64,000 nucleotides of DNA from Molossus alvarezi. Lineage: Eukaryota; Chordata; Mammalia; Chiroptera; Molossidae. How positions within the stretch are numbered: the stretch's first letter is position 1; every line of letters begins with the position of its first letter. The position numbers were made by a program, and so were the translations under genes. The notes below the pieces were generated by a model that was not told the origin of the DNA, searched no databases, and was given only the letters and a program-made list of their open reading frames with translations. The stretch lies in NCBI GenBank assembly GCA_037176705.1, contig CM073897.1, positions 40,203,488-40,267,487 on the forward strand, given 5' to 3'. This document shows positions 1 to 9,335 of this stretch, one piece after another.

Positions 1-1827
1 TTATGTCAAGATATGATCCCTCTATTCCCAAATTGCTGAGTGTTTTTCTCAAAAATGGGTGCTGGATTTTGTTGAATGCTTTTTCAGCATCTATTGATAT
101 GATCATATAATTTTTATCTTTCCTTTTTGTTTATGTGGTGTATAACACTTATTGATTTGCAAATATCGTACCAGCCTTGCATCCCTGGGATGAATCTTAC
201 TTGGTCATGGTGAATAATTTTTTTTTTTGATGTATTGCTGGATTTGATTTGCTAGTATTATGTTCAGGATTTTGGCATTTATCTATGTTCATCAGGGATA
301 TTGATCTGTAGTTTTCTTTCTTTGTAGTGTCTTTTTCTGGTTTTGGAATTAGAATTATGCTGGGCTCATAAAACGAGTTTGGAAGTCTTCCTTCTTGAAT
401 TTTTTGAAATAGTTTGAGGAAAATGGGCATTAGTTCTTCTTTGAATGTTCAGTAAAATTCCCCCATGAAGCCATCCAGGCCTGGGCTTTTGTTAACTGGG
501 AGAGTCTTGTACATATTCAATTTCCTTAGTTGTTACTGGTCTGTTCAAGTTTTCTATCTCTTCCCGGTTCAGTTTTGGGAGACTATGTGTTTCTAGAAAT
601 TGGTTCTTTTCGCTTAGATTGTCAAATTTGTTGCCATATAATTGTTTGTAGTAGCTGGTAATGATCTTATGTTTTTTTGTGGTGTCAGTTGTTACTCTCC
701 TCTTTCATTTCTGATTTTGTGTATTTGGGTTCTCTCTCTTTGTTTCTTGGTTTGTCTAGCTAAGGGTCCATCAATCTTGTTTATCTTTTCAAAGAACAAG
801 CTCTTTGTTTCATTGATCTTTTGAATTGGTTTTTTTTTTTGGTCTCCATGTTATTTATTTCTGCTCTGATCTTTACTATGTCCTTCCTTCTACTTGCTCT
901 GGGTTTTTGTTTGTTTGTTTCTTTTCTTTCTAGTTCTTTAAGTTGTTAGGTTAGATAGTCTATTAGAAATTTTTCTTACTTCTTGACGTAGGCCTGTAGT
1001 ACTATGAACTTCCCTTTCAGAAGTGCTTTCGCTGCATCCCATAGATTTTGTGTTGTTGTGTGTTCATTTTCATTGGTTTCCAGGACTTTTTAAATTTCAT
1101 CCTTGATCTCCAGGGTAACCCATTCATTGTTCAATAACATGCTATTTAGCCTCCATGTTTTCAAATGTCTTTGCATGTTCTTGTTGCAATTGATTTCTAC
1201 TTTCATGCCATTGTGATCTGAGAAGATGCTTGATATGATTTCAATCTTCTTGAACTTGTACAGGCTTAGTTTGTGCCCTAATATGTAGTCTATCTTTGAG
1301 AATGTCCCATGTGCACTTGATAAGAATGTGAATTCTGCAGTTTTGGGGTGTAATTCTCTGTAGATATTTATTAAATCCATTTAATCTAGCACTTCATTTA
1401 GGGTCGGTATTTCCTTGTTAATTTTTTGTCTAGAAGATCTATCCAGTGTTGTGAGGGGGTGTTGATGTCCCGTGCTATGATTGTATTACTGTTGATTTCT
1501 CCTTTGATTTCCTCCAGAAGATTTTTAATATATGTTGGTGCTCCTATATTGGGTGCATATATGTTTACCAAGGTTATATCTTCCTGGTGGATAGATCCTT
1601 TCAATAGTATGTAGTGGCCTTCTTTGTCTCTAGTTATGGTCTTCATTTTGAAATCTACTTTATTACATATGAATATAGCTACCCCAGCTTTTTTTTTTTC
1701 CTTTCCATTTGCTTGAAATATTTTTTTCCACCCCTTCACTTTGAACCTATGTGAGTCTTTTGTTGTGAGGTGGGTTTCTTGTAAACAACATATATGTGAG
1801 TCATGCTTTCTTATTCAGTCAGCTACT
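1..1827 (-). pseudogene. L1 ORF2 remnant (endonuclease to reverse-transcriptase region), decayed
   Basis: ORF2 encodes the L1 endonuclease/reverse transcriptase. Minus-strand fragments are recognisable. 1398-1739 carries endonuclease text such as VNIYAPNIGAPTYIK. 1090-1380 carries HPKTAEFTFLSSAHGTFSKIDYILGH, here split by positions rather than quoted further, and ends with the NNEWVTLEIK segment. 197-430 holds the start of the RT domain ([31 protein letters not shown]). Several frameshifts and stops separate them. The catalytic FADD motif lies beyond the left edge. The start codon and about 25 N-terminal codons are lost at the internal junction, so it could not make a normal ORF2p even if repaired. 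Confidence 0.9.
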
Positions 1828-3110
1828 CAGCTAAGACTGCTGCTGTCCCTGGGCTCCCAGCCTGCCACCTTCTTTCCCTTCCACAGATCCTACCAGTGTC
1901 CCTGGTTATATGGTCCTGTCCTACTGCTTTAGTGTTGCTTTTTTTTTGAGGATTTGTCTTTTATTTTAGTTGTAATTCCCGTTTGGTCCTGGAAGATCCT
2001 CTGAGTAGCTTCTATGCACTCCACCTCCATTTTCACATCCTCTCTGCCTATCTTGTGCGCAGCCAGGTCATATAGGCCTTTCTGGTGCCCCTGCACCCTG
2101 CAGGTCCCTCAGGTAACTGTATAGCACAATCCCTTAAGGACCGGGCTCTATACCTGTATTATGGGCTGCTGGGTCGCACAGGCCTCTCTGGTGCTTCAGC
2201 ACCCTGCAGGTCCTGCGAGTAATTGGATGGCACAGTCCCTGCTGAGTCACATAGGCCTCTCTGGTGCTTCAGCACCCCACAGGTCCAATGGGTAACTAGA
2301 TCGAACAGTCTCTGCTGCGTAGCACAGGCCTCTCTGATGCTTTAGCACCCCGCTGGTCCTGCTGGTAACTGGGTTGCACAGTCCCTGCTGGGTCTCATAG
2401 GCCTCTCTGGTGCCCCCACAAGCTGCAGTTCCCACGTGTGGGCAGCTGGATTACACCAGTCTTTCTAGGGCTCTGGCTTCCCACTGTACTTGTGTACTTG
2501 TGGACCTCACAGGCCTCTGTGGAGCCCCATGTCCTGCAGCTCATGGCTGGGGAGTGCTGCTGCCCTGTGGGGCTCAACTCCTGTTCAGCTTTTGCTGTAG
2601 TTTTTTGGGGATGGGTCTCAGCTGCTGGTTTGTGCTTCTGTTGCCTGGGGATGGATGTCTGCTCCCCAGCCTCTGTTGCTGGGGGTATATCTGGAGTCTG
2701 ATGGGGCTGCTACTATGGGGGATGATGCTGGGCTCCCAGCTGTCCATGGCTTCTGTGACCAACACCTTGGGAGCACCATTACTATGCACAGGTCTGTGTC
2801 GACACAGAGTGTCCACTGGTCCAATGGTGCCAGGTGCGCTGGGCTCAGTTTGCTGGGTCCTCGCTGCTCTCACTGCCTCCTTCCAGGGAAGACCTGGGAT
2901 CTTCCATAATGGTGGGACCTCCCTGCGATGGAGGGAGAAGTGCCCTGAAGGGCCACTAACTGTGGTTGCCGGCTGCTCTTATCTACAGCACAGGAACCTT
3001 CTGCTCTGTGGCTCTGCACTGCTCGGGTTTGGTCATCCACCTTCAGGTCCACTCACACTCTCTCACACACTCACCCTCCCTCAGGTCCTGCCTGCCACCA
3101 TCTTCTCCTG
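1828..3110 (-). promoter_or_regulatory. L1 copy 1 5'UTR (promoter region)
   Basis: GC-rich sequence homologous to the 5'UTR of the second L1. It contains 73-bp tandem monomers (see 2180-2471). The extreme 5' end holds 'ccaccatctt' at 3098-3107, whose reverse complement resembles the YY1-type site found at the start of other mammalian L1s. By analogy with that family it is the internal promoter. On the opposite (+) strand there is a 233-codon open frame (2410-3111), discussed as a finding. Confidence 0.75.
2180..2471 (-). repeat. 73-bp tandem monomers in L1 5'UTR
   Basis: The landmark 'aggcctctctg' recurs at 2180, 2253, 2326 and 2399, exactly 73 bp apart. A diverged related unit starts near 2074. 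The unit holds 'ctggtgcttcagcacc' and 'gcacagtccctgctg'. The second L1 in the window shows only two such starts (50450, 50523), so copy number varies between elements. Confidence 0.9.
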
Positions 3111-3712
3111 ATTGGTTAATCTTGGTACCAAAAGTCCTTATATACTAGTATAGGCACTGGATTTGTAAAAAAATAGTTTTTGAAAAGAAAGGGTAAATAA
3201 TCACTATTATTATTGGTAATAGTGAATTAATAAAAATTATACCTTTTTTTTTCGATAGGCAAAAATATGTTTTCTGGAATGCCATAGAATTTTGGTAATT
3301 AGTTTATATGTGCCATGAGATAAAAACATTTGAAAATCGATGTTCTACAGTGACATTGGGCAATATATTTCATCTTGATAAGTTACTGAGTGTCTGATAA
3401 AATTTTCATTAGTGATTTTCCATTAGTCCTCACATTTGTTCTTTGAAATTAGGACCACCCTTTTGCAATAGTAGCAACATTTTGAAAGAAAGAACCCTCT
3501 CCATAAGAAAATCCAGCTATTTCTCCAGGGTGTATGTCTATAAATCAAGTGACAAGGAATTAAATAAGGTAAAAATAATTACAAGGCATTTTGTCTTTTG
3601 AATTACCTAGTTTGCCTTAAAAAAAGAAGAAAAGAAAAATGATAAGACCCAGATGATTTTTAAAGCTGAAGTTACAGCTTGTTTGATCCAATGCACTATT
3701 TGTATTAAAAAA
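3111..3712. other. Unique-looking AT-rich flank, no gene seen
   Basis: Sequence between the L1 5' end and a short SINE. No recognisable repeat family, exon or open frame of note. Confidence 0.5.
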
Positions 3713-3844
3713 ATAGTTTATATCTCACCCTGGCCAGATTGGCTCAGTGGATGGAGCATTGGCCTGCAGACCAGAGTCCCAGGTTTGGTTCCCACTAGGG
3801 GCACATACCAAAAGAAAAAAGAAAAAATATAGTTTATATCTCAC
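3713..3844 (+). mobile_element. Short tRNA-head SINE (about 100 bp) with TSD
   Basis: The SINE body at 3729-3828 has the tRNA-like head 'cctggccagattggctcag' and the box-B-like 'ggtttggttcccac', then goes straight to an A-rich tail with no VES body. It is flanked by a perfect 16-bp TSD, 'atagtttatatctcac', at 3713-3728 and 3829-3844. Two other copies of this short form occur at 13270-13370 and 14941-15031. Confidence 0.9.
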
Positions 3845-3899
3845 AAGAGTTTAATGCACAAGTTTAAAGTGAGACAAACATAAAACTGAATTAGGATAT

Positions 3900-4060
3900 T
3901 AATGTTTACCAATTAGGTAAAGTTATTTATTTATTTTTGATCTTTAGTTTCCTCATTTATAAAATGGGAACAACAATCCCAAGTTTTTAAATTTGTTGTG
4001 ATTATACAGAAGGTGATTATCACAATGATCAGCCCATTGCAATCATTAAATGTCAGCTTA
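3900..4060 (+). repeat. MIR-like SINE relic
   Basis: Contains the MIR-core phrase 'tttcctcatttataaaatgg' followed by a diverged tail. Ancient, no TSD visible. Confidence 0.5.
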
Positions 4061-4848
4061 CAAATATGTATAATACTTCATACACTTTGAAATATTTGCC
4101 CAGGGTTTCTATTTCCCCGTTCATCTTAACCCAAGCAGTAAATTTCATAAAATCTTTATAGTTGAGCTTAGTGAACACTCAAATGTTCTTCATTGTGAAG
4201 AATATTCATAGTGGATGCTTGAGGGACTGCTTATTAACATACTGCATTCAGTATTGTTAAACAAGAAATTGCTAAGCTCAACCAGGTTTATTTTTTCTCC
4301 CATATTCTGTAATATGTAGGACAATACTCTTCGCTGTAAGGCATAGTGGGGTCCTGCTGGATATTCTTGACCATCTGTATTAGATCACTGTCCCTACCTC
4401 TGACTCCCACCTCCCCATCACATGGACTGAGCTCCTTACTTTCTTCAGGGCTGCACTGCAAAAAGGCCTCCCTGCCGCTGGCTCAACCTACCTCCTTTTT
4501 TCTTGCTTCTACTTTTCCTTGTAATCATGCCCACTACTCTTGTGATGATGATGCAGTAGAAGACACTGTTAAAGTCCTACTCTGAATCTGGGGGTGGGCT
4601 GACCAGCCATCTCTCCGCATAGAGAAAGACAATGCCCAGGTCCTGGACCCCTCTTGGAAGGCAGATTGCAGGGTTACTCTGGAGAAGAAGTGAAAGCAGT
4701 ATTCAGGGTGGTTGATGAAAAGAACCTGGCACTGAGATTAAACTGGGCAGAAATCAATAAGATTGGAGGCATTTGAAAAAGAAGTGAGGGATACTGCTAA
4801 GGAGGCAACGCTAGTGGATCAAAATGAATAATGGATATTTGTTTTATG
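4061..4848. other. No gene seen; possible L2 fragment near 4430-4530
   Basis: A pyrimidine-rich piece around 4430-4530 ('ccttactttcttcagggct', 'aggcctccctgcc') resembles L2 weakly. A 79-codon open frame at 4346-4585 has no recognisable content and overlaps this piece. Confidence 0.35.
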
Positions 4849-4862
4849 TATTTACTATGTTT

Positions 4863-5076
4863 ATTTTTAAAAATAAAGTTTTATTGATTTTTTTAGAGGG
4901 AGAGGAAGGGAGAAAGAGAAACATCCATGTGAGAGAGAACCAACCACCCGCTGCCTCCTGCACGCCCCCTACTGGGGATTGAGTGTGAAACCTGAGCATG
5001 TGCCGGACCAGGAATCAAACCAGGACGTCTCAGTCCATGGGCTGATTCTCAATCCACTGAGCCCCACCTGCTGGGC
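4863..5076 (-). mobile_element. VES SINE (classical form)
   Basis: Reads as a reversed VES: 'attgatttttttagaggga' at the tail side and 'atccactgagccccacctg' at the head. An imperfect TSD 'tatttactatgttt' / 'tatttattatgttt' lies at 4849-4862 and 5077-5090. Confidence 0.9.
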
Positions 5077-5307
5077 TATTTATTATGTTTCTTTAGGGTG
5101 AGAACAGACCCTAAAAGGAACTGAATCAGGCTGGGCAATAAGCAGTCTGGCCATTTTTTACATCACAGTTGTTATCATCTTACCATTACTATCACTATAA
5201 TCATGACTTCAAAAATATAGGAAAGTATATTAGTGTTACATTGAAATACTCTAACAATAAGTTAGAGCAGAACTTAGTTATTATTATATAATCTTTACCC
5301 AGCAAGT

Positions 5308-5480
5308 TACTAATTGATTGATTATTAAGATATAATTCACATAACATAAAATTCACCATTTTAAAGTGTATAGTTTAGTGATTTTCACCCTCCCTTCTAC
5401 CTCATGTTTTAGCAATGATCATTTTCTTACTATCTAACCATGTTTGGAAACTTGTATATCTGACTCTTATTTAATCAAGG
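5308..5480 (-). mobile_element. Old L1 3'UTR fragment
   Basis: 'ttaagatataattcacataa' and 'aaaattcaccattttaaagt' match the widely dispersed 3'UTR of old mammalian L1 (L1M class) in reverse orientation. Confidence 0.55.
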
Positions 5481-5502
5481 TTTACTAATTTAAATGTGTT
5501 AG

Positions 5503-5957
5503 TTTCTTAGTGTTGCTGTAACAAATCATGCCAAATTTAGTGGCTCAAAACAACACACATTTATATCTTGCAGTTTTGGAAGTCTCACTAGACTAAAGTC
5601 AAAGTGTTAGCAGATCTGCAGTTCTCCTGGAAACTTTAGGAGGAATTAATTTTTTGCCTTTTAAATTTCTAGAGGACATCTGCTTCCTTGCTCATGGCCT
5701 GTCTTTTCATCTTCAAAGTCAGCAGCAGAACATCTTCAGAACTTTCTCAGACTCTGTGTCTCTTGCCTCTACCTTTCACTTATAATGACCCCTGTGGTTA
5801 TATTTGGGCCCGCCCAGGTAACCTAGGATAATATCTCCCTCTCAGAATCCTTAATCATGCCTACAAAGTCCCTTGGCATTAAGGGTACATTCACAGATTC
5901 TGGGGATTAGGATGTGGACCTCTGTAAGGGAGGGTGTTGTCATCCAGTCTACCATAC
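5503..5957 (-). mobile_element. MLT1-type LTR (ERVL-MaLR), solitary
   Basis: Starts 'gtgttagtttcttagtgttg' and ends 'cagtctaccata', matching an inverted MLT1 LTR, whose sense end is '...cctaggaaactaataca'. 'ggctcaaaacaacacacatt' and 'ggggattaggatgtggacct' are also diagnostic. No internal retroviral-like sequence is attached. Confidence 0.75.
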
Positions 5958-6238
5958 CGAGATTCATGTTAATGTGTTATATTGCACAGATAATATTATT
6001 TTAGTGTATTTTTATGTTCAATGAGGTTCTTCACATGTATGAAATTTTCTTGAACACTTCTCTGGATTTCAAGACTATGAAAGCCCTCCTTAAACAGTAT
6101 GCTAATTTCTAGGTAGTCCACATTCTCCCACACTGTGTCAACTCAATGTAAAATGAATTTCTTTTACTGATTTTCACAAAATAGATCTATCATGTTATCT
6201 GCAAGTTTTGCCTATTTTATTTAAAATCTAGAAGCTTG

Positions 6239-6500
6239 CCCTGGCCAGTTTGGCTCAGCAGTTAGAGCGTCGGCCTGCAGTCTGGAGAGACCCGGGTTCG
6301 GTTTCCGCTAAGGGCGCGTACTTCGGTTGCAGTTTGTCCCCGGCCCTGGTTGGTGGTGTGGGTGGCAGCCACTCGATGTGTCCCTTCACGTCGATGTTTC
6401 TCTCTCTCTCTCTCTCTTCCTCTCTCTCCCTCCCACTCTATCTGTCCAAAAAATAAAAAATATCCTTGGGTGAAGATAAAAAATAAATAAATAAATAAAT
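6239..6500 (+). mobile_element. VES SINE, younger form with (TAAA)n tail
   Basis: Head 'gccctggccagtttggctca', body 'cactcgatgtgtcccttcac', end 'gggtgaagataaaa' plus (taaa)n. The TSD 'aaaatctagaagcttg' at 6223-6238 matches 6501-6516 with one mismatch. This younger group recurs at 17088, 26727 and, reversed, at 15078, 39003 and 55781. Confidence 0.95.
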
Positions 6501-6655
6501 AAAATCTAGATGCTTGTGGGATGGCCGTCTATGTCATCAATCGCTTCTTTCCTTTTCTCACTGCGACCTTCCCCACCCCTCTTCTTGTCCCTACCTCTTG
6601 ATATCCTGCGTCTCCAAATGCTTCTCTTTCTGCTATGCAGAGTAGTTCAGTTTTT

Positions 6656-6871
6656 ATAAAATATGTTTTTATTGATTTTTTTTTAGAGAGAGAAGAAGGG
6701 GGAGAGAGATAGAAATATTAGTGTGAGAGAGATACATCGATTGTATGCTTCCTACATGCCCCACACTGGGTATTGAACCCACAACCTGGGCATGTGCCTT
6801 GACCAGGAATTGAGCTGGGACCTCTCAGTCCATGGGACGACACTCAATCCACTGAGCCATACCAGCGGGCC
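6656..6871 (-). mobile_element. VES SINE (classical form)
   Basis: 'gtttttattgatttttt' tail side and 'caatccactgagccatacca' head side. Approximate TSD 'agagtagttcagttttt' / 'agagcaattcagttttt' at 6639-6655 and 6874-6890. Confidence 0.9.
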
Positions 6872-6890
6872 TAAGAGCAATTCAGTTTTT

Positions 6891-7564
6891 TACAAGTTCA
6901 GTTATCAACCTTGAAAAAACACACCAAAGCATATCAGAACAAGAGGCCTTCACTGAATGTTTGACTCTTGAAAATGGCTGTGGCTATAGCTAGCAAAATG
7001 ATGTTTCTTTCAATTATAAACACAACACTATAACTTTTCTAAAAATTGTTATCATAAATAATTCAAAGATGGTGCTAAGTTATCTTCAGGTATCTGGACA
7101 CGTTTGACATGAATATCTGAATAACATTTTACTTGTTGGCATTTATCACTTATTAATTTGGCTTGCTTAAATAGTCACTATTTACCCGACATTTTGTTAG
7201 TTGCAATCCAATAAAGAACAATAAAACATATGGTCTTGATTTCATTGGCTCACAGCTCTGCTGATCTACGTTAGCCACTGTCCATTCATAGCTTTGGTTT
7301 GGCTGTCACCATAAGTGAACTGTCTTGTACTTGCCCTTAGATACTGGTCAAGATAAATGTGTAGCAGTAAAAAGACCTGGATTTGACAAGACAATAAATG
7401 GAGTCCATTTACTTAATATCAGTTGCCATGGAACTAGCAGTATTAAAATAGATTTTTGAGAGATAAAAATGATTTCTCGAATAAGCTTAAAGGCAAAACA
7501 AAATCTCAGCAATTTTGGTTTCTCTCTACATCCACATGCATATATACCACAAAAATTTTAAAAT
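6891..7564. other. Unique-looking sequence, no gene seen
   Basis: No repeat family or exon recognised. Confidence 0.45.
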
Positions 7565-7648
7565 ATCAGGGACTATGTCTTATGTTCATTCTCTCTGCCT
7601 GGCATATTGTAAGTGATAAAAATTAAAATATTTGTTGAATGAATAAAT
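7565..7648 (+). repeat. L2 3' end
   Basis: 'gcctggcatattgtaagtg' followed by 'aatatttgttgaatgaataa' is the characteristic L2 3' terminus. Confidence 0.65.
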
Positions 7649-9256
7649 ATCAATGCATTCAACATTTATATATCTATCTGTATCTTTGCTTTTTGTTATT
7701 ACTTTATATTACTCTCTACTTATATGAAATTGTATTTATTGTATGGCCTCTCTGACTCCCTTCCTAGACTGTGAGTTCTAAAAAAGTAGCGTTTGAGCCT
7801 AGCAAAGAGGATTTGTTCAATGACTACTTCTGGAGTGAAATGATTAATCTTTGGAGAATCATCCTCAAGATAAAGAATCAGTGGGAGGATTTGGAGATTA
7901 GGAGAGCAGTACTCTGTTGATATAAACTGAGCTATGCCAGTTTGGTCACACCTCACTCCTAGGTTCTTTTCCTGGTGGATAATGTTAGCTACTGAGGAAG
8001 TTTCAGGAGAGGGTCATTTATGACTGCAAATTTGACATTGTTAAAATAAAAACAAGTCAAACCAAATTCTGCCATACACACCGAATTTTATTAAATACAG
8101 ACATCAATTGGCAATCAAACACAAAACAGTTTATGCAACCTATATTGTAATCTCAATAAAGTCATGGGGTGTTTAGTTCTTCTGACCACCACTTGGTATA
8201 AAAAGGATGTGAAAAAAGCCAACGCTTGTAATTGGCAATTTCTGATTCTCCTACACTTCAGACCAAGCACAGATGGCTTTAGGATCAGGCTGTGGCCACT
8301 ATGCTTGAGGGTATAGTTTACAGGACTCACTCAATTTTTATTTGGGATCATAAAAGGAGAGAGGAACCTTACTAAATACACCGCAAATTCGCATATCTAA
8401 ATACTTCTGATTTCACCAATGGGAACCCACTTCGAATAGTCATCATGCTAATTAACAAGCCCCTAATTTCATCCATGCAGATTGATGTTTGACATTTATC
8501 AGGTTAATTACCAAAGCCTTAAGTGATGACAGAGAGATGCATAGAAGAGACCCTTGTAGATGACTCTGGAAGGTGGCCTTTCTGAAGTAATGCCAAGTGA
8601 ACACCAGAGAATGTGGTTTTTGGTTAGGTAACTTAGATTTACATCTTAAACTAACACACTTACGACACCATTAACGTTACGTTATTTACATATGCTCATA
8701 TATGTGTAAATGTGTGTGTGTGTGTGTGTGTATGTGTGTGTGTAAAATCAACTTTACTGTATTCTATTCTCTTCCAGGGACCATTAGGGTTTGTACTTAA
8801 GTGGTTTTAGTAGGTCTCCAGAAATAATCCATCTTCTGGGATGCTTTCTCTCCAATCCCTTTAAAATTTTCTTTTTATATCATCTTTAATTTCAAAATTA
8901 TTTGTAGAGATTTTATATAAAATAATTCATTTTTATGTATTTGATATACTATAACTGATAGATCTTTTTAACATAATATTTTTCTTTTGCTAGTAATTCA
9001 TAAACTAACCCAGGGAAAGGATTATATTTTTCCCATTTTTATTTGTTCATTCATGTATTTCACAAGTATTTAGTGACAATGTGATAGGTTCTTTCCACTC
9101 TCTCTTTTGTATTTCCATGCCCACATATAAATGGGCTCAGTACACAGAGCATACACTATAAATATCGATTGACTGAAAAACATGCTGTTATGAAGCCATC
9201 ATTATTGAAGTTTGCAAGTTTCTTTTCCTAATTTCAAAATGCCTTTTTTATTTTAG
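7649..9256. other. Unique-looking sequence; possible conserved noncoding stretch
   Basis: Apart from the microsatellite at 8710, no repeats were recognised. Around 8400-8530 the composition is balanced, with several homeodomain-type cores ('gctaattaacaag', 'ggttaattacc'). Such motifs are common by chance, so function is only a possibility. Confidence 0.4.
8710..8743. repeat. (TG)n microsatellite
   Basis: About 16 TG units with one 'ta' interruption. Confidence 0.95.
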
Positions 9257-9335
9257 ATCACCTCAGGTAGCTGTTTTGCAGCATCAGTCTTATCGATTCT
9301 CACTGCACAGGGTGAAGAAGAAACCACCAGACCAG
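9257..9335 (+). CDS. Candidate internal exon, 79 nt, product unknown
   Basis: A polypyrimidine tract and AG acceptor ('gccttttttattttag', ending 9256) precede 79 nt. These end at a strong donor, CAG|gtatgt, at 9335/9336. Two of three frames are open across the whole exon. One reads SPQVAVLQHQSYRF then SLHRVKKKPPDQ, entering in phase with one leading base. The other reads ITSGSCFAASVLS then ILTAQGEEETTRP. Its length, 79 = 1 mod 3, would make it frame-shifting if skipped. It lies in a non-repetitive stretch with no TE nearby. I do not recognise the protein. Alternatives are a noncoding RNA exon, a cryptic exon or chance. If real, a host gene on the plus strand would span much of the window as intron. 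Confidence 0.35.

Larger units (their letters stand above)
1..3110 (-). mobile_element. L1 (LINE-1) copy 1, 5' portion; ORF1 deleted; runs off left edge
   Basis: This is an L1 retrotransposon read on the minus strand. Positions 1-1827 align by eye with ORF2 of the L1 at 46683-48492, and 1828-3110 align with that element's 5'UTR at 50089-51238. The 1.6 kb that should lie between them (ORF1, the ORF1-ORF2 spacer, the first ~25 ORF2 codons and proximal 5'UTR) is absent. The join near 1828 is clean. The 5' end is at about 3108, where the sense strand would begin with a GAAGATGGTGGC-like motif. The 3' end and 3' TSD lie outside the window. Many stops and frameshifts show it is inactive. Confidence 0.95.

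Noticed and set aside
2180..2471. CRISPR-like array (evenly spaced repeats)
   Set aside because: The 73-bp units are contiguous monomers with no unique spacers, inside an L1 5'UTR of a mammalian genome.
2410..3111. 233-codon plus-strand frame as an ordinary protein-coding gene
   Set aside because: It is wholly antisense to an L1 5'UTR, repeated in copy 2, and low in stops because of GC content. Kept only as an ORF0-like curiosity.
6250..6456. Open frames of about 65-110 codons starting MAQQLERRPAVWRDPG-like
   Set aside because: The same peptide recurs wherever a younger VES SINE occurs (6.2, 15.1, 17.1, 26.8, 39.1, 55.9 kb). It is SINE sequence read through, not a gene family.
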